A DNA stretch of 64,000 bases from Duganella sp. SG902 (GTDB lineage Bacteria > Pseudomonadota > Gammaproteobacteria > Burkholderiales > Burkholderiaceae_D), in contig NZ_JABMJK010000002.1 of the NCBI RefSeq assembly GCF_013376005.1, forward strand, positions 620,001-684,000. The letters are read 5' to 3'. The notes below the pieces were generated by a model. It worked only from the letters and a program-made list of their open reading frames with translations. It was not told the origin of the DNA and searched no databases. Positions 37,416 to 46,278 of this stretch are shown here, one piece after another. Position 1 is the first letter of the stretch. The number at the start of each line of letters is the position of its first letter. The translations under genes were made by a program, and so were the position numbers.

Positions 37416-38726
37416 TTATAAGGTTTTAATCAGAACCTGGGATTTGCGCTGCCAGTTATACATGCGCTGGCGGTCCTTCGGCAGGGCGTCCACCGTGGCC
37501 GGATGGAAGCCGCGCTTGATGAACCAGTGCGCGGTGCGGGTGGTCAGCACGAACAGCTTTTGCACGCCCATGGCGCGCGCGCGGTTCTCCATGTGTTTGA
37601 GGATGCGGTCGCCGTCGCCCTGGCCTTGCACGTCCGGGTTGACGGTCAGGCATGCCATTTCGGCCATTTTCTGTTCCGGGAACGGATACAGGGCGGCGCA
37701 GCCGAAGATCACGCCATCGTGCTCGATGACCGAAAACATCTCGATTTCGCGTTCGATCAGCTCGCGGCCGCGCTTGACCAGGGTGCCGTCGGCCTCCAGC
37801 GGTTCGATCAGCTTGATAATCCCGCCGACGTCCTCAATTGTGGCCGGGCGCAGCGATTCCAGGTTCTCGTGCGAGATCATGGTGCCCACGCCATCGTGGG
37901 TGAACAGTTCCAGCAGGGCCGAGCCGTCCATGTCGAATGAGACGATGTGCGAGCGCTCGACGCCGTTGTCGCAGGCCTTGATGCAGTGCTTGAGGTAGAA
38001 CGCGGTGGCATCCGGCAGGAAGCCGGCTTGCAGCACGGCCTCGGCCTGGTGCGAGGACAGTTCGCGGATTTCGGCGCCGGCGGCGTCGGTCATCAGCGGC
38101 GTTTCGGTGATGAAGATCAGTTTGTCGGCGTGCAGGGCGATGGCGGCGCTGCAGGCCACGTCTTCCATGGTCAGGTTGAACGCTTCGCCGGTCGGCGAGA
38201 AACCCAGCGGCGACAGCAGCACCAGGCCGTCGGAGCCGAGGATGGAGTGGATGGTCTCGGCGTCCACCTTGCGCGTGACGCCGGTCAGTTCGAGGTCGAC
38301 GCCGTTGATCACGCCGAGCGGCTTGGCGGTGATGAAGTTGCCCGAGATGATGCGGATCGCCGCGTTGGACATCGGCGTGTTCGGCAGGCCCTGGCTGAAG
38401 GCGGCCTCGATGTCGAGCCGCAGCTCGCCGGCGGCTTCCTTGGCGCACTCCATGGCGGCCGGGTCGGTGATGCGCACGCCGTTGTGGAAGCGGCCTTCGA
38501 CGTTGCGCAGGGCCAGTTGCTCGGCCACCTGCGGGCGCGAGCCGTAGACGACGGTGACGTTGATGTCCAGCGCGTGCAGCAGCGAGAGGTCGTGGGCCAG
38601 CACCGGCAGGGCTCCGGCGGCCACCAGTTCACCGGGGAAGGCGACCACGAAGGTCTTGCCGCGGAAGGCGTGGATGTAGGGCGCGACGGAGCGCAGCCAT
38701 TGGACGAATTGGGTAGGGTTTTCCAT
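37416..38726 (-). CDS. argA: Amino-acid N-acetyltransferase (N-acetylglutamate synthase)
   Basis: First enzyme of arginine biosynthesis, acetylating glutamate from acetyl-CoA; 436 residues. An N-terminal amino-acid-kinase-like domain (about 1-280; FRGKTFVVAFPGELV, VVYGSRPQV) binds arginine for feedback control in relatives, and a C-terminal GNAT domain (about 290-436) has the acetyl-CoA loop CLTVNPDVQGQGDGDRIL. The start MENPTQFVQWLRS is the family start; a frame open to 38954 is rejected because it runs antisense into hrpA and its repeats. Divergent from hrpA with 56 bp between starts. Confidence 0.95.
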   Translation of the reverse strand: MENPTQFVQWLRSVAPYIHAFRGKTFVVAFPGELVAAGALPVLAHDLSLLHALDINVTVVYGSRPQVAEQLALRNVEGRFHNGVRITDPAAMECAKEAAGELRLDIEAAFSQGLPNTPMSNAAIRIISGNFITAKPLGVINGVDLELTGVTRKVDAETIHSILGSDGLVLLSPLGFSPTGEAFNLTMEDVACSAAIALHADKLIFITETPLMTDAAGAEIRELSSHQAEAVLQAGFLPDATAFYLKHCIKACDNGVERSHIVSFDMDGSALLELFTHDGVGTMISHENLESLRPATIEDVGGIIKLIEPLEADGTLVKRGRELIEREIEMFSVIEHDGVIFGCAALYPFPEQKMAEMACLTVNPDVQGQGDGDRILKHMENRARAMGVQKLFVLTTRTAHWFIKRGFHPATVDALPKDRQRMYNWQRKSQVLIKTL

Positions 38727-38782
38727 TAGCCGCATTATAATTCGGGGCGCGACGTCCGCGCCAAATACCTTTGTAAAAAACA

Positions 38783-41700
38783 ATGTCAGAAGCCAGCAAT
38801 AAGCAACAAAAACCGTCTGAACGGCCTCAAAACGCCCAGCGCAAGCCAACCGCTGTCGTTCCCGCGCAGGCGGGAACCCATAATTCGCCAGACGGGCGGC
38901 GTAGCATGGATTCCCGCCTGCGCGGGAATGACGGGGGGCAGCAGAAGCCTCCACGCGCGCGCCTGACGCCGGAGGAGCAAGCTGCTCGCGAGGCCGAGCG
39001 GGCGTTCCGCAATCCGCTGCCGCCGATTACCTTCCCGGAGGATCTGCCGGTCTCCGGCCGCCGTCACGAAATCGCGGAGGCGCTGCAAAACAACCAGGTC
39101 ATCATCGTCTCCGGTGAAACCGGTTCCGGCAAGACCACTCAGCTGCCGAAAATCTGTCTGGAGCTGGGGCGCGGCCAGAAAGGCCTGATCGGCCACACGC
39201 AGCCGCGCCGTATCGCCGCCTCGTCGACCGCCAAGCGCATCGCCGTGGAACTGGGCTCGCCGCTGGGCGAACACGTGGGCTTCAAGGTCCGCTTTGCCGA
39301 CACCCTGCAGAAAGGCGCCTCGGTCAAGCTGATGACGGACGGTATCCTGCTGACGGAAACGCAAAGCGACCCGCTGCTCAAGGCCTATGACACCATCATC
39401 ATCGACGAGGCGCACGAGCGCAGCCTGAACATCGACTTCCTGCTGGGCTACCTGAAACAGCTGCTGCCGCGCCGTCCGGACCTGAAGATCATCATCACCT
39501 CCGCGACCATCGACGCCGACCGCTTCGCGCGCCACTTTGGCACGCCGGAGAAGCCGGCGCCGGTGATCGAAGTCTCCGGCCGCCTGTACAAGGTGGAGGT
39601 GCGCTACCGGCCGATCGAGAGCGACGTGGTGAATCCGGCCGTGGCCAACGCCGAAGGCAAGGGCGCCCGCAGCGCCGCTGCCCGTGAAAAGCGCGACCTG
39701 ATGGACGCCGTGGTCGATGCCGTCGACGAAGTGGCCCGCATCGGCTCCGGCGACATCCTGGTGTTCCTGCCCGGCGAGCGCGAGATCCGCGACGCCGCCG
39801 AAGCCCTGCGCAAGCACCATCCGCCGCACGTGGAAATCCTGCCGCTGTTCGCCCGCCTGTCGGCCGAGGAGCAGGAACGCGTGTTCCGTGCCACCAACGC
39901 GCGCCGCATCGTCCTGTCCACCAACGTGGCGGAGACCTCGCTGACCGTGCCGGGCATCCGCTACGTGGTGGACGCCGGCCTGGCGCGCGTGAAGCGCTAC
40001 AGCTACCGCAACAAGGTTGAGCAGCTGCAGATCGAGCCGATCGCGCAATCGGCCGCCAACCAGCGCGCCGGTCGCTGCGGCCGTGTGGCCGATGGCGTCT
40101 GCATCCGCCTGTACGACGAGCAGGATTTCCTGCAGCGTCCCAAATTTACCGAGCCGGAGATTCTGCGTTCCTCGCTGGCCTCCGTCATCCTGCGCATGAA
40201 GACCCTGCATCTGACCGATGTGGAGAGCTTCCCCTTCATCGAGCCGCCGCTGGCGCGCGCGATCGCGGACGGCTACCAGCTGCTGCAGGAGCTGGGCGCG
40301 GTCGATGAATACAACCAGATTACCCCGCTGGGCAAGAAGCTGGCCAAGCTGCCGCTGGACCCGCGCGTCGGCCGCATGATTCTGGCCGCGCTGGACAACG
40401 TCTGCCTGAACGAAGTGCTGATCATCGCCTCGGCCCTGTCGGTGCAGGATCCGCGCGACCGCCCGCTCGAGCATCAGCAGGCCGCCGATGAAGCGCACAA
40501 GAAGTTCGCGGACGAGAAGTCGGAGTTCCTCAGCTATATCAAAATCTGGAAGTGGTTCGAGAACGCGATTGAGCACAAGAAGACCAACCGCCAGCTGCAG
40601 GACAACTGCCGCAGCAACTTCCTGTCGCAGCTGCGCCTGCGCGAGTGGCGCGACGTGCATTCGCAACTGCTGACCATCGTGAAAGAGCAGGGCTGGCGCC
40701 TGAACGAAACGCCGGCCACCTACGAGAACCTGCACCTGGCGCTGCTGACTGGCCTGCTGGGCAACATCGGCTTCAAGATGGAGGATGATCCTGGCTTCCT
40801 GGGCGCGCGCGGCATCAAGTTCCATATCTGGCCGGGTTCCTCGCTGAGCAAAAAGCCGGGCAAGTGGATCATGGCGGCGGAGCTGGTGGACACCACGCGC
40901 CTGTACGCGCGCTGCATCGCCCAGATCCAGCCGGAGTGGCTGGAGAAGGTCGGCGGCCACCTGCTGAAGAAATCGTGGGGCGAGCCGCGTTGGGAAAAAC
41001 GCTCGGCGCAGGTCACGGCTTCCGAGCGCGCCACCTTGTACGGCCTGGTGGTGTACAGCCAGCGCCGCATCAACTATGGCTTGTTCAATCCGGCCGAGGC
41101 GCGCGAAATCTTCATCCGCGAAGCACTGGTGGGCGGCGACTACGACACCCGCGCGCCATTCTTCGCGCACAACCACAAGCTGATTAAAGAGATCGAGAAC
41201 CTCGAACACAAGTCGCGCCGTCAGGACGTGCTGGTGGACGATGAGCTGATCGCCGCCTTCTACGACAAGCTGATTCCGGCCGACGTGGTCAACGGCGCCG
41301 GTTTCGAGAAATGGCACAAGGACGTCACGGCCAAGGAACCGAAGCTGCTGTTCCTGAATCGCGATGAACTGATGCGCCATGAAGCGGCTGGCGTCACCAC
41401 CGACCTGTTCCCGAAGAAGATGAACGTGTCCGGCCTGGAGCTGGCGCTGACCTATCACTTCGAGCCGGGCAGCGTGCGTGATGGCGTGACGCTGGCGGTG
41501 CCGCTGTATGCGCTCAACCAGCTGTCGCGCGAACGTTGTGAGTGGCTGGTGCCGGGCATGTTGAAGGAGAAGGTGCATCTGCTGCTTAAATCCCTGCCGC
41601 AGAAACTGCGCCGCCACTGCGTGCCGCTGCCGGAATACGCGGCCAAATTCTGCGAACGCGTGGAAGAGAAGCACGCCTTCGGCCGCGGCGAGCTGATTGA

Positions 41701-42895
41701 CGCCATCATTGCCGACATCCGCGCCCAGATCACGGTCACGCCGCTGACCACCGACTTCAAGCCGGAGACGCTGCCCGCCCACCACTTCATGAACTTCAAG
41801 GTGATCGACGAGCATGGCCGTCAGCTGGACATGGGGCGCAACCTGGCCACGCTGCAGGCCGAATATGGCTCGCAGGCGCGCGAGAGCTTCCAGAAAATGG
41901 CGGAAGCCTCCGGCCCGCAATCGACCGTCGCCGCCCGCGCCCTGACACCCGCCGTCGCACCGGCGAATTCCGTCGCACCGGCGAAAGCCGGTGCCCATAG
42001 AACGCCGGCCGCCCCTGCGGCCAACGCTCCAGCCAACAACATCACCCTGACCAACCTGACCACCTGGACCTTTGGCGAACTGCCCGAACTGCTGGAAATC
42101 GCCCAAGGCAAACTGACGCTGATCGGCTTCCCCGCCCTGGTCGACAAAGGTACGCACTGCGACCTGGAAGTCTTCGACGACCCGACGGTCGCCGCCCGCA
42201 CGCACCGCGTCGGCCTGCGCCGCCTTTTCGCGCTGCAGATGAAAGACCAGATCAAGTTCATCGAAAAGAGCATCCCCAACCTGCAGCAAATGGGCATGCA
42301 GTTCATGAGCATGGGCACGCAGGAAGAGCTGCGCGAGCAGATCATCAACAAGGCACTGGACATCGCCTGCCTGCAGGACCCGCTGCCGATCGACGCGGCC
42401 AGCTTCGCCAAGCGCAAGGATGAAGGCAAATCGCGCCTGGTGCTGCTAGTGAACGAGATCGCGCGCCTGCTGTCGCAAGTGCTGACCGAATTCCACGGCC
42501 TGCCGAAACGCCTGCAAGGCTTGCCGCAACAAGCCGCGCAGGACATGCAGCAGCAACTGCAAGGCCTGGTGCACAAACGCTTCCTGCAAGAGAACGAATA
42601 CAGCCAGCTGGCGCACTTCCCGCGCTACCTGAAAGCGATGAACGTTCGCATCGAAAAACTGCGCGGCGATCCGGCGCGCGACACCAAGCTGATGGCGGAG
42701 TGGCAGCAGGCGGCCGCGCCGTACCTGCGCGCGAGCCGCGACAAATCGGCCGGCAAGAACACCGATCCGAAGATGGTCGAATTCCGCTGGATGCTCGAGG
42801 AATTGCGTGTCTCGTTGTTCGCGCAGGAGCTGCGCACGCCGATGCCGGTATCAGTCAAGCGCTTGCAAAAAGTGTGGGAGTCGATGTTGCGCTAA
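38783..42895 (+). CDS. hrpA: ATP-dependent RNA helicase HrpA (DEAH box)
   Basis: 1370-residue DEAH-box helicase, implicated in relatives in rescuing stalled or collided ribosomes. Walker A GETGSGKTT (residues 111-119), DEAH (208-211), SATIDADRF, and QRAGRCGR motif VI are present; OB-fold and the long HrpA-specific C-terminal region follow. E. coli HrpA has about 1300 residues. The excess is partly explained by two in-frame REP-like repeats: residues about 25-51 are encoded by a paired palindrome (38855-38933) and residues about 1063-1072 by a single copy (41971-41997). Both fall in non-conserved spacer segments. Confidence 0.95.
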   Translation: MSEASNKQQKPSERPQNAQRKPTAVVPAQAGTHNSPDGRRSMDSRLRGNDGGQQKPPRARLTPEEQAAREAERAFRNPLPPITFPEDLPVSGRRHEIAEALQNNQVIIVSGETGSGKTTQLPKICLELGRGQKGLIGHTQPRRIAASSTAKRIAVELGSPLGEHVGFKVRFADTLQKGASVKLMTDGILLTETQSDPLLKAYDTIIIDEAHERSLNIDFLLGYLKQLLPRRPDLKIIITSATIDADRFARHFGTPEKPAPVIEVSGRLYKVEVRYRPIESDVVNPAVANAEGKGARSAAAREKRDLMDAVVDAVDEVARIGSGDILVFLPGEREIRDAAEALRKHHPPHVEILPLFARLSAEEQERVFRATNARRIVLSTNVAETSLTVPGIRYVVDAGLARVKRYSYRNKVEQLQIEPIAQSAANQRAGRCGRVADGVCIRLYDEQDFLQRPKFTEPEILRSSLASVILRMKTLHLTDVESFPFIEPPLARAIADGYQLLQELGAVDEYNQITPLGKKLAKLPLDPRVGRMILAALDNVCLNEVLIIASALSVQDPRDRPLEHQQAADEAHKKFADEKSEFLSYIKIWKWFENAIEHKKTNRQLQDNCRSNFLSQLRLREWRDVHSQLLTIVKEQGWRLNETPATYENLHLALLTGLLGNIGFKMEDDPGFLGARGIKFHIWPGSSLSKKPGKWIMAAELVDTTRLYARCIAQIQPEWLEKVGGHLLKKSWGEPRWEKRSAQVTASERATLYGLVVYSQRRINYGLFNPAEAREIFIREALVGGDYDTRAPFFAHNHKLIKEIENLEHKSRRQDVLVDDELIAAFYDKLIPADVVNGAGFEKWHKDVTAKEPKLLFLNRDELMRHEAAGVTTDLFPKKMNVSGLELALTYHFEPGSVRDGVTLAVPLYALNQLSRERCEWLVPGMLKEKVHLLLKSLPQKLRRHCVPLPEYAAKFCERVEEKHAFGRGELIDAIIADIRAQITVTPLTTDFKPETLPAHHFMNFKVIDEHGRQLDMGRNLATLQAEYGSQARESFQKMAEASGPQSTVAARALTPAVAPANSVAPAKAGAHRTPAAPAANAPANNITLTNLTTWTFGELPELLEIAQGKLTLIGFPALVDKGTHCDLEVFDDPTVAARTHRVGLRRLFALQMKDQIKFIEKSIPNLQQMGMQFMSMGTQEELREQIINKALDIACLQDPLPIDAASFAKRKDEGKSRLVLLVNEIARLLSQVLTEFHGLPKRLQGLPQQAAQDMQQQLQGLVHKRFLQENEYSQLAHFPRYLKAMNVRIEKLRGDPARDTKLMAEWQQAAAPYLRASRDKSAGKNTDPKMVEFRWMLEELRVSLFAQELRTPMPVSVKRLQKVWESMLR
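38855..38933. repeat. Paired dispersed palindromic repeat inside hrpA coding sequence
   Basis: Two inverted copies (38855-38880, core GTTCCCGCGCAGGCGGGAAC; 38907-38933, core ATTCCCGCCTGCGCGGGAAT) of the same family as at 25644 and 37038, read in frame within the N-terminal, poorly conserved segment of HrpA and translated partly as VVPAQAGTH and MDSRLRGNDGG. Confidence 0.85.
41971..41997. repeat. Single diverged palindromic repeat inside hrpA
   Basis: CGTCGCACCGGCGAAAGCCG plus GTGCCCA forms an imperfect palindrome related to the dispersed family, in frame in HrpA (VAPAKAGAH). The preceding bases 41952-41967 (CCGTCGCACCGGCGAA) directly repeat its left part, suggesting a local duplication. Confidence 0.65.
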
Positions 42896-42900
42896 GCGGC

Positions 42901-42923
42901 CTGCCGCACGCAGCGCGCGGCAG
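42901..42923 (+). terminator. Hairpin after hrpA (possible terminator)
   Basis: CTGCCGC/GCGGCAG (42901-42907 and 42917-42923) begins 5 bases after the hrpA stop. There is no strong T run, so it may be a Rho-dependent end or a stability hairpin rather than an intrinsic terminator. Confidence 0.4.
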
Positions 42924-42961
42924 CTTTCCGGTAGACTGATTGGCAACAGGAGGATGTTGCG

Positions 42962-44002
42962 ATGACAGTCAAGACCGGCAAGCTGCTGCGAAGCCTGATC
43001 CGCGCCGGCACGCGCACCGCAAAGCTCATCGCCGCCGCCACCACCCCGCCCAAGCCAAAACGAAAGCGCGCCGCCGCATCACCCAGCGCATCAACATCGC
43101 CGCGCGCCGCGCGCCCATCGCGCGCCGCACCCTCCACCATCGCACCGGGCAAATGGCTCTCCTCCCACGTCCCCACCGCGACGGGGCAGCGCATGCGCTA
43201 CTGGCTCTACCTGCCAAACGGTTTTGCCCAACCCGAAGGCCTGATCGTCATGCTGCACGGTTGCCACCAGACCGCCACGCAATTCGCCCAAGGCACCGGC
43301 ATGAACCTGCGCGCCGACAAAGCCGGCTACGCGGTCCTCTATCCCCAACAACTGACCAGCCACCAGGCGCAGCGCTGCTGGAAATGGTACGACCGCGCCA
43401 CCCAGGCCGGCGGCGGCGACGTCCCAACCATCATCGGCATGATCCACAAGGTGCTGAGCGAGTACCCGATCAACCGCCGCCGCATCTACGTCGCCGGCAT
43501 CTCCGCCGGCGCGGGCATGGCCAACATCCTCGCCCTCAACCACCCGACGCTGTTCGCCGCGATGGGACTGCACTCCGGCCCCGTCTTCGGCGCCGCCCAG
43601 AACCCCCTGACCGGCATCGGCATCATGCACCACGGCGCCGGCCTGCGCGCCGACACTGCCGCCCACGAAATTCTGCAACGGCAGCCGCAATTCCCCGGCA
43701 TGCCCGCCATCCTGATCCAGGGCGAGGCCGACACCGTCGTCCGCCCCGTCAACCAGCTGCAGTTGATGCGACAAAGCCTGCTGCTGAACCGCCTCGCCGG
43801 TCCGGCAAAGATCACCCACAACCCGCGCAGCCGCCTGCACGACTTCTACGTCGGCCGAAAACTCATGCTGCGCATCGTGCAGATCGAAGACCTGGAACAC
43901 GCATGGTCCGGCGGTGATCCCACGCTGCCGTTCAACGCCAAAGCCGGCCCCAACGCCAGTAAGCTGATGCTGGAGTTTTTTGCCCGTCACCAGCGAACCT
44001 GA
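42962..44002 (+). CDS. PHB-depolymerase-family esterase
   Basis: 346-residue alpha/beta hydrolase of the esterase-PHB-depolymerase family (relatives hydrolyse polyhydroxyalkanoate or feruloyl esters). After a basic, Ala/Pro-rich N-terminus of about 60 residues without a convincing signal peptide, the catalytic domain shows YWLYLPNGF, the oxyanion motif MLHGCHQTATQFAQGTGMN, nucleophile motif GISAG (Ser181), ILIQGEADTVVRP (Asp) and the late His in DLEHAWSGGD. GGAGG sits 8 bases upstream of the ATG. Its 3' end overlaps the convergent DMT transporter gene by 71 bp. Confidence 0.88.
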   Translation: MTVKTGKLLRSLIRAGTRTAKLIAAATTPPKPKRKRAAASPSASTSPRAARPSRAAPSTIAPGKWLSSHVPTATGQRMRYWLYLPNGFAQPEGLIVMLHGCHQTATQFAQGTGMNLRADKAGYAVLYPQQLTSHQAQRCWKWYDRATQAGGGDVPTIIGMIHKVLSEYPINRRRIYVAGISAGAGMANILALNHPTLFAAMGLHSGPVFGAAQNPLTGIGIMHHGAGLRADTAAHEILQRQPQFPGMPAILIQGEADTVVRPVNQLQLMRQSLLLNRLAGPAKITHNPRSRLHDFYVGRKLMLRIVQIEDLEHAWSGGDPTLPFNAKAGPNASKLMLEFFARHQRT

Positions 44003-44630
44003 TCGCGCCCGCAGTGCCGATCACAATCAACACACTGCCCAACGCCATCTTCACGCTGAACACCTCACCCAGAAACAGCACGCCCCACAACACGCCAAAC
44101 GCCGGCACCAGAAACGGCACCGCCATCGTGCGCGAAGCACCCACGCGCGCGATCAGATGCGACACACGCCAACACCGCCCATCCGTTGCACCATCCTTGA
44201 ATCCCGCGCCATCCCAGGCCAGCCAGGCCACGCCGGCAAAGCCCAACGCCATGCTGGCCGCGCGCGCCGGCGCGATGCGCTCCCTGATCCACAGCCAGCC
44301 GATGATGGCCGCATACATCGGCGTCGCCGCGTTGAAGATGGCCGACAAGCTGGCATTGATGCTCAGCGCGGCATAGCTGAACAGCAGAAAGGGCAGGGTG
44401 CAGTTGGTCATGCCGACCAGCGCGATGCGCTTCCAGTTGCGCCGCAACGCGGCCAGTCCGCCATCGCGCCGCAGGATGAGTATCGGCACGAGCAGCAGCG
44501 AAGCCAATGCCGCCCTAGCCCCAGCCATGGCCAGCGCGCCGAATTCTCCCGCGCCTATGCGCATGAACAAATACGAGGCGCCCCATAACGCTGCCAGTAA
44601 CAGCAGGCACGCCAGGTCGGTCTTCTTCAT
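43932..44630 (-). CDS. DMT (EamA) transporter with internal deletion, possibly non-functional
   Basis: 232 residues; intact EamA transporters have about 290 and ten helices. The first EamA half is complete (LLLLAALWGASYLFMRIGAGEF through MYAAIIGWLWIRERIAPARA). After VAWLAWDGAGFKDGATDG the sequence jumps to CWRVSHLIARVGASRTMAVPFLVP, normally found about 60-70 residues later, so roughly two to three helices of the second half are missing. Another frame across 44170-44240 still reads GWAVLACVA, a remnant of the lost segment, so a deletion plus frame change is likely. ATG overlaps the upstream thioredoxin-protein stop (ATGA). Confidence 0.6.
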   Translation of the reverse strand: MKKTDLACLLLLAALWGASYLFMRIGAGEFGALAMAGARAALASLLLVPILILRRDGGLAALRRNWKRIALVGMTNCTLPFLLFSYAALSINASLSAIFNAATPMYAAIIGWLWIRERIAPARAASMALGFAGVAWLAWDGAGFKDGATDGRCWRVSHLIARVGASRTMAVPFLVPAFGVLWGVLFLGEVFSVKMALGSVLIVIGTAGAIRFAGDGQKTPASAYWRWGRLWR

Positions 44631-45595
44631 GGCTGCGCTACCACATTGCTGATGCGCCCCTGCGCATCCAGCGTGACGATCGTCGGAATATTGCGCACGC
44701 CGAAAGCGCGGAAGATTGCGCCATCCTGATCCAGCGCCAACGCGATCGTGGTCTTGTTCTCCCTGGCGTAATCCGCCAACTCGGCGCCCGAAGTCCACAG
44801 CGGCGACGAGATGCCGATCCATTCGGTGGTGCGATTCCTGGCCAGCCGCTCCGCCTCCAGCCGCACTTCCCTGCAGGCCGCGGAGACGGCGGGCCGCGTC
44901 TCACGCAAATACGATTCGCACCACGGCGAGAAAAACACCAGCGTGCGCGGTTTGCCCGCACCCAGCGTGATCTTCTTGCCGGCCGTCGTGGTGAGAGTGA
45001 CGCCGCTTACCTGATCGCCAACCCTGAACGCAGCCGGCGCAGCGCTTTGCGGCGCCAATGCAATCGCGCCGGCGGCAGGCGCGGTAGTCGCCACGCGCTC
45101 CAGCGCTGCATGCAGCTCCTTGTCATCAAGATGGCCGACGTGGACGATACGGCCATTCGCGTCAATCAGCACATGCTGCGGCGTGACGCGCAGATTCAGT
45201 TTGCCGGCGAGCGAGCCGTCGTCGATCACCGTGGGCATGTGCAGCTTGTGCCTGGCGATAAATGCGCGCACATCGGCTTCCGTCTCGCTGTAGCCGGTAT
45301 TCACCGACACCACGTTAATGCGCTTGCCGTACTGCTGATACAGCTGCTCAAAGCCGGCCGCCTGCTCATTGCAAGGCTTGCACCAGGTCGCCCAGAACTT
45401 CAGATACACCGGCTGCCTGCCATACGACGCCGCCAGATCGATGCGCTGGCCATCGATGGACGTCAGCGAGGCCGAGGGCCCCGGCTGCCCGATCAACGCC
45501 TTCCCCGCAACCTGCGCCCGCTGCTGCCCGCTCTCCGCCGCCGAGGCAATGCCAGCCAGTCCCGCCAGCAAAACCAACACCACACGCCATTTCAT
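44627..45595 (-). CDS. Exported TlpA-like protein with two thioredoxin-fold domains
   Basis: 322 residues with a signal peptide (MKWRVVLVLLAGLAGIASA). Domain 1 (about 30-170) is TlpA/ResA-like with redox motif WATWCKPCNEQ and the cis-Pro region RVTPQHVLID. Domain 2 (about 190-322) repeats the fold (FRVGDQVSGVTLTTTAGKKITLGAGKP) but its active site reads FFSPWCESYL, with only the first Cys, and its cis-Pro region is VRNIPTIVTLD. So domain 1 is likely a periplasmic thiol reductant and domain 2 may be degenerate or use a single Cys. Followed by an ATGA overlap with the transporter gene. Confidence 0.85.
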   Translation of the reverse strand: MKWRVVLVLLAGLAGIASAAESGQQRAQVAGKALIGQPGPSASLTSIDGQRIDLAASYGRQPVYLKFWATWCKPCNEQAAGFEQLYQQYGKRINVVSVNTGYSETEADVRAFIARHKLHMPTVIDDGSLAGKLNLRVTPQHVLIDANGRIVHVGHLDDKELHAALERVATTAPAAGAIALAPQSAAPAAFRVGDQVSGVTLTTTAGKKITLGAGKPRTLVFFSPWCESYLRETRPAVSAACREVRLEAERLARNRTTEWIGISSPLWTSGAELADYARENKTTIALALDQDGAIFRAFGVRNIPTIVTLDAQGRISNVVAQP

Positions 45596-45848
45596 AATCC
45601 GCCCTCAATGAGTTAATTGACAACCCATCCTATCCCCAGCTTGGCGCAACCAAAAGGTGCAAGAATCGGCTAAACAACTAGGCCATGATAAGTGCGGTGT
45701 GTTCGTGTTTGACGCATCTCAATGTTGTCAGATTCAGTGGCGCTGGATTTGTTGGCGTTCAGAAGTGTTCACTGCTGGAAGACGTATGTTCAGACACTGT
45801 TTAACCATCGCGACGTTCATCAATGTCGTCATCGAATAGAGGTTCAAT

Positions 45849-46271
45849 ATGAAACGCTCGCTATGTTGTATGTGCGCTTTGATGTCCAGCTTTATATGGT
45901 CAGCTGCTCAAGCCCTGGAGTGCCCTGCGTTTATCGCGGAAACGTCTGTCAAGCTGGTTGATACGCCTGCTGGATGGACTGCGTTCAGTAGCTCTCCGCT
46001 GTATTTGCACGGAGCGGCGCCGATGAGCGGGCCGCCCGAAAAACTGGGCGTGCTCGCGGATTATCACGAGACAAAGAGAAATCAGGAAATAAGCTACACC
46101 TATCAGCTCGATGGCCACTTCACGGAGGGGAAGTGGCTTGCGTGTACTTATGGTGAGGGCGATCAGGTCACGCTTTCGAAGCGGCTCGATAACACTGTGC
46201 GTGTTTGCATTTTCCGGTATCGAAAGGGCAAGCACGCCGGTCAAAATGATGTGGCTATTTCGTGCAAGTAG
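45849..46271 (+). CDS. STY0301-like exported protein of unknown function
   Basis: 140 residues; signal peptide MKRSLCCMCALMSSFIWSAAQA. The mature part has four Cys and the pattern TYQLDGHFTEGKWLACTYGEGDQVTLSKRL, with a C-terminal CIFRY, resembling the small STY0301 family, whose function is not known. AGAGG 6 bases upstream supports the start. The 250 bases upstream hold no gene. The gene appears isolated, and its lower GC than neighbours hints at different origin. Confidence 0.75.
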   Translation: MKRSLCCMCALMSSFIWSAAQALECPAFIAETSVKLVDTPAGWTAFSSSPLYLHGAAPMSGPPEKLGVLADYHETKRNQEISYTYQLDGHFTEGKWLACTYGEGDQVTLSKRLDNTVRVCIFRYRKGKHAGQNDVAISCK

Positions 46272-46278
46272 CGCATCA

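Noticed and set aside
38786..42289. Open frame of about 1170 codons antisense to hrpA
   Set aside because: Composition is the His/Gln/Arg-rich pattern of an antisense frame in GC-rich DNA, and hrpA is certain.
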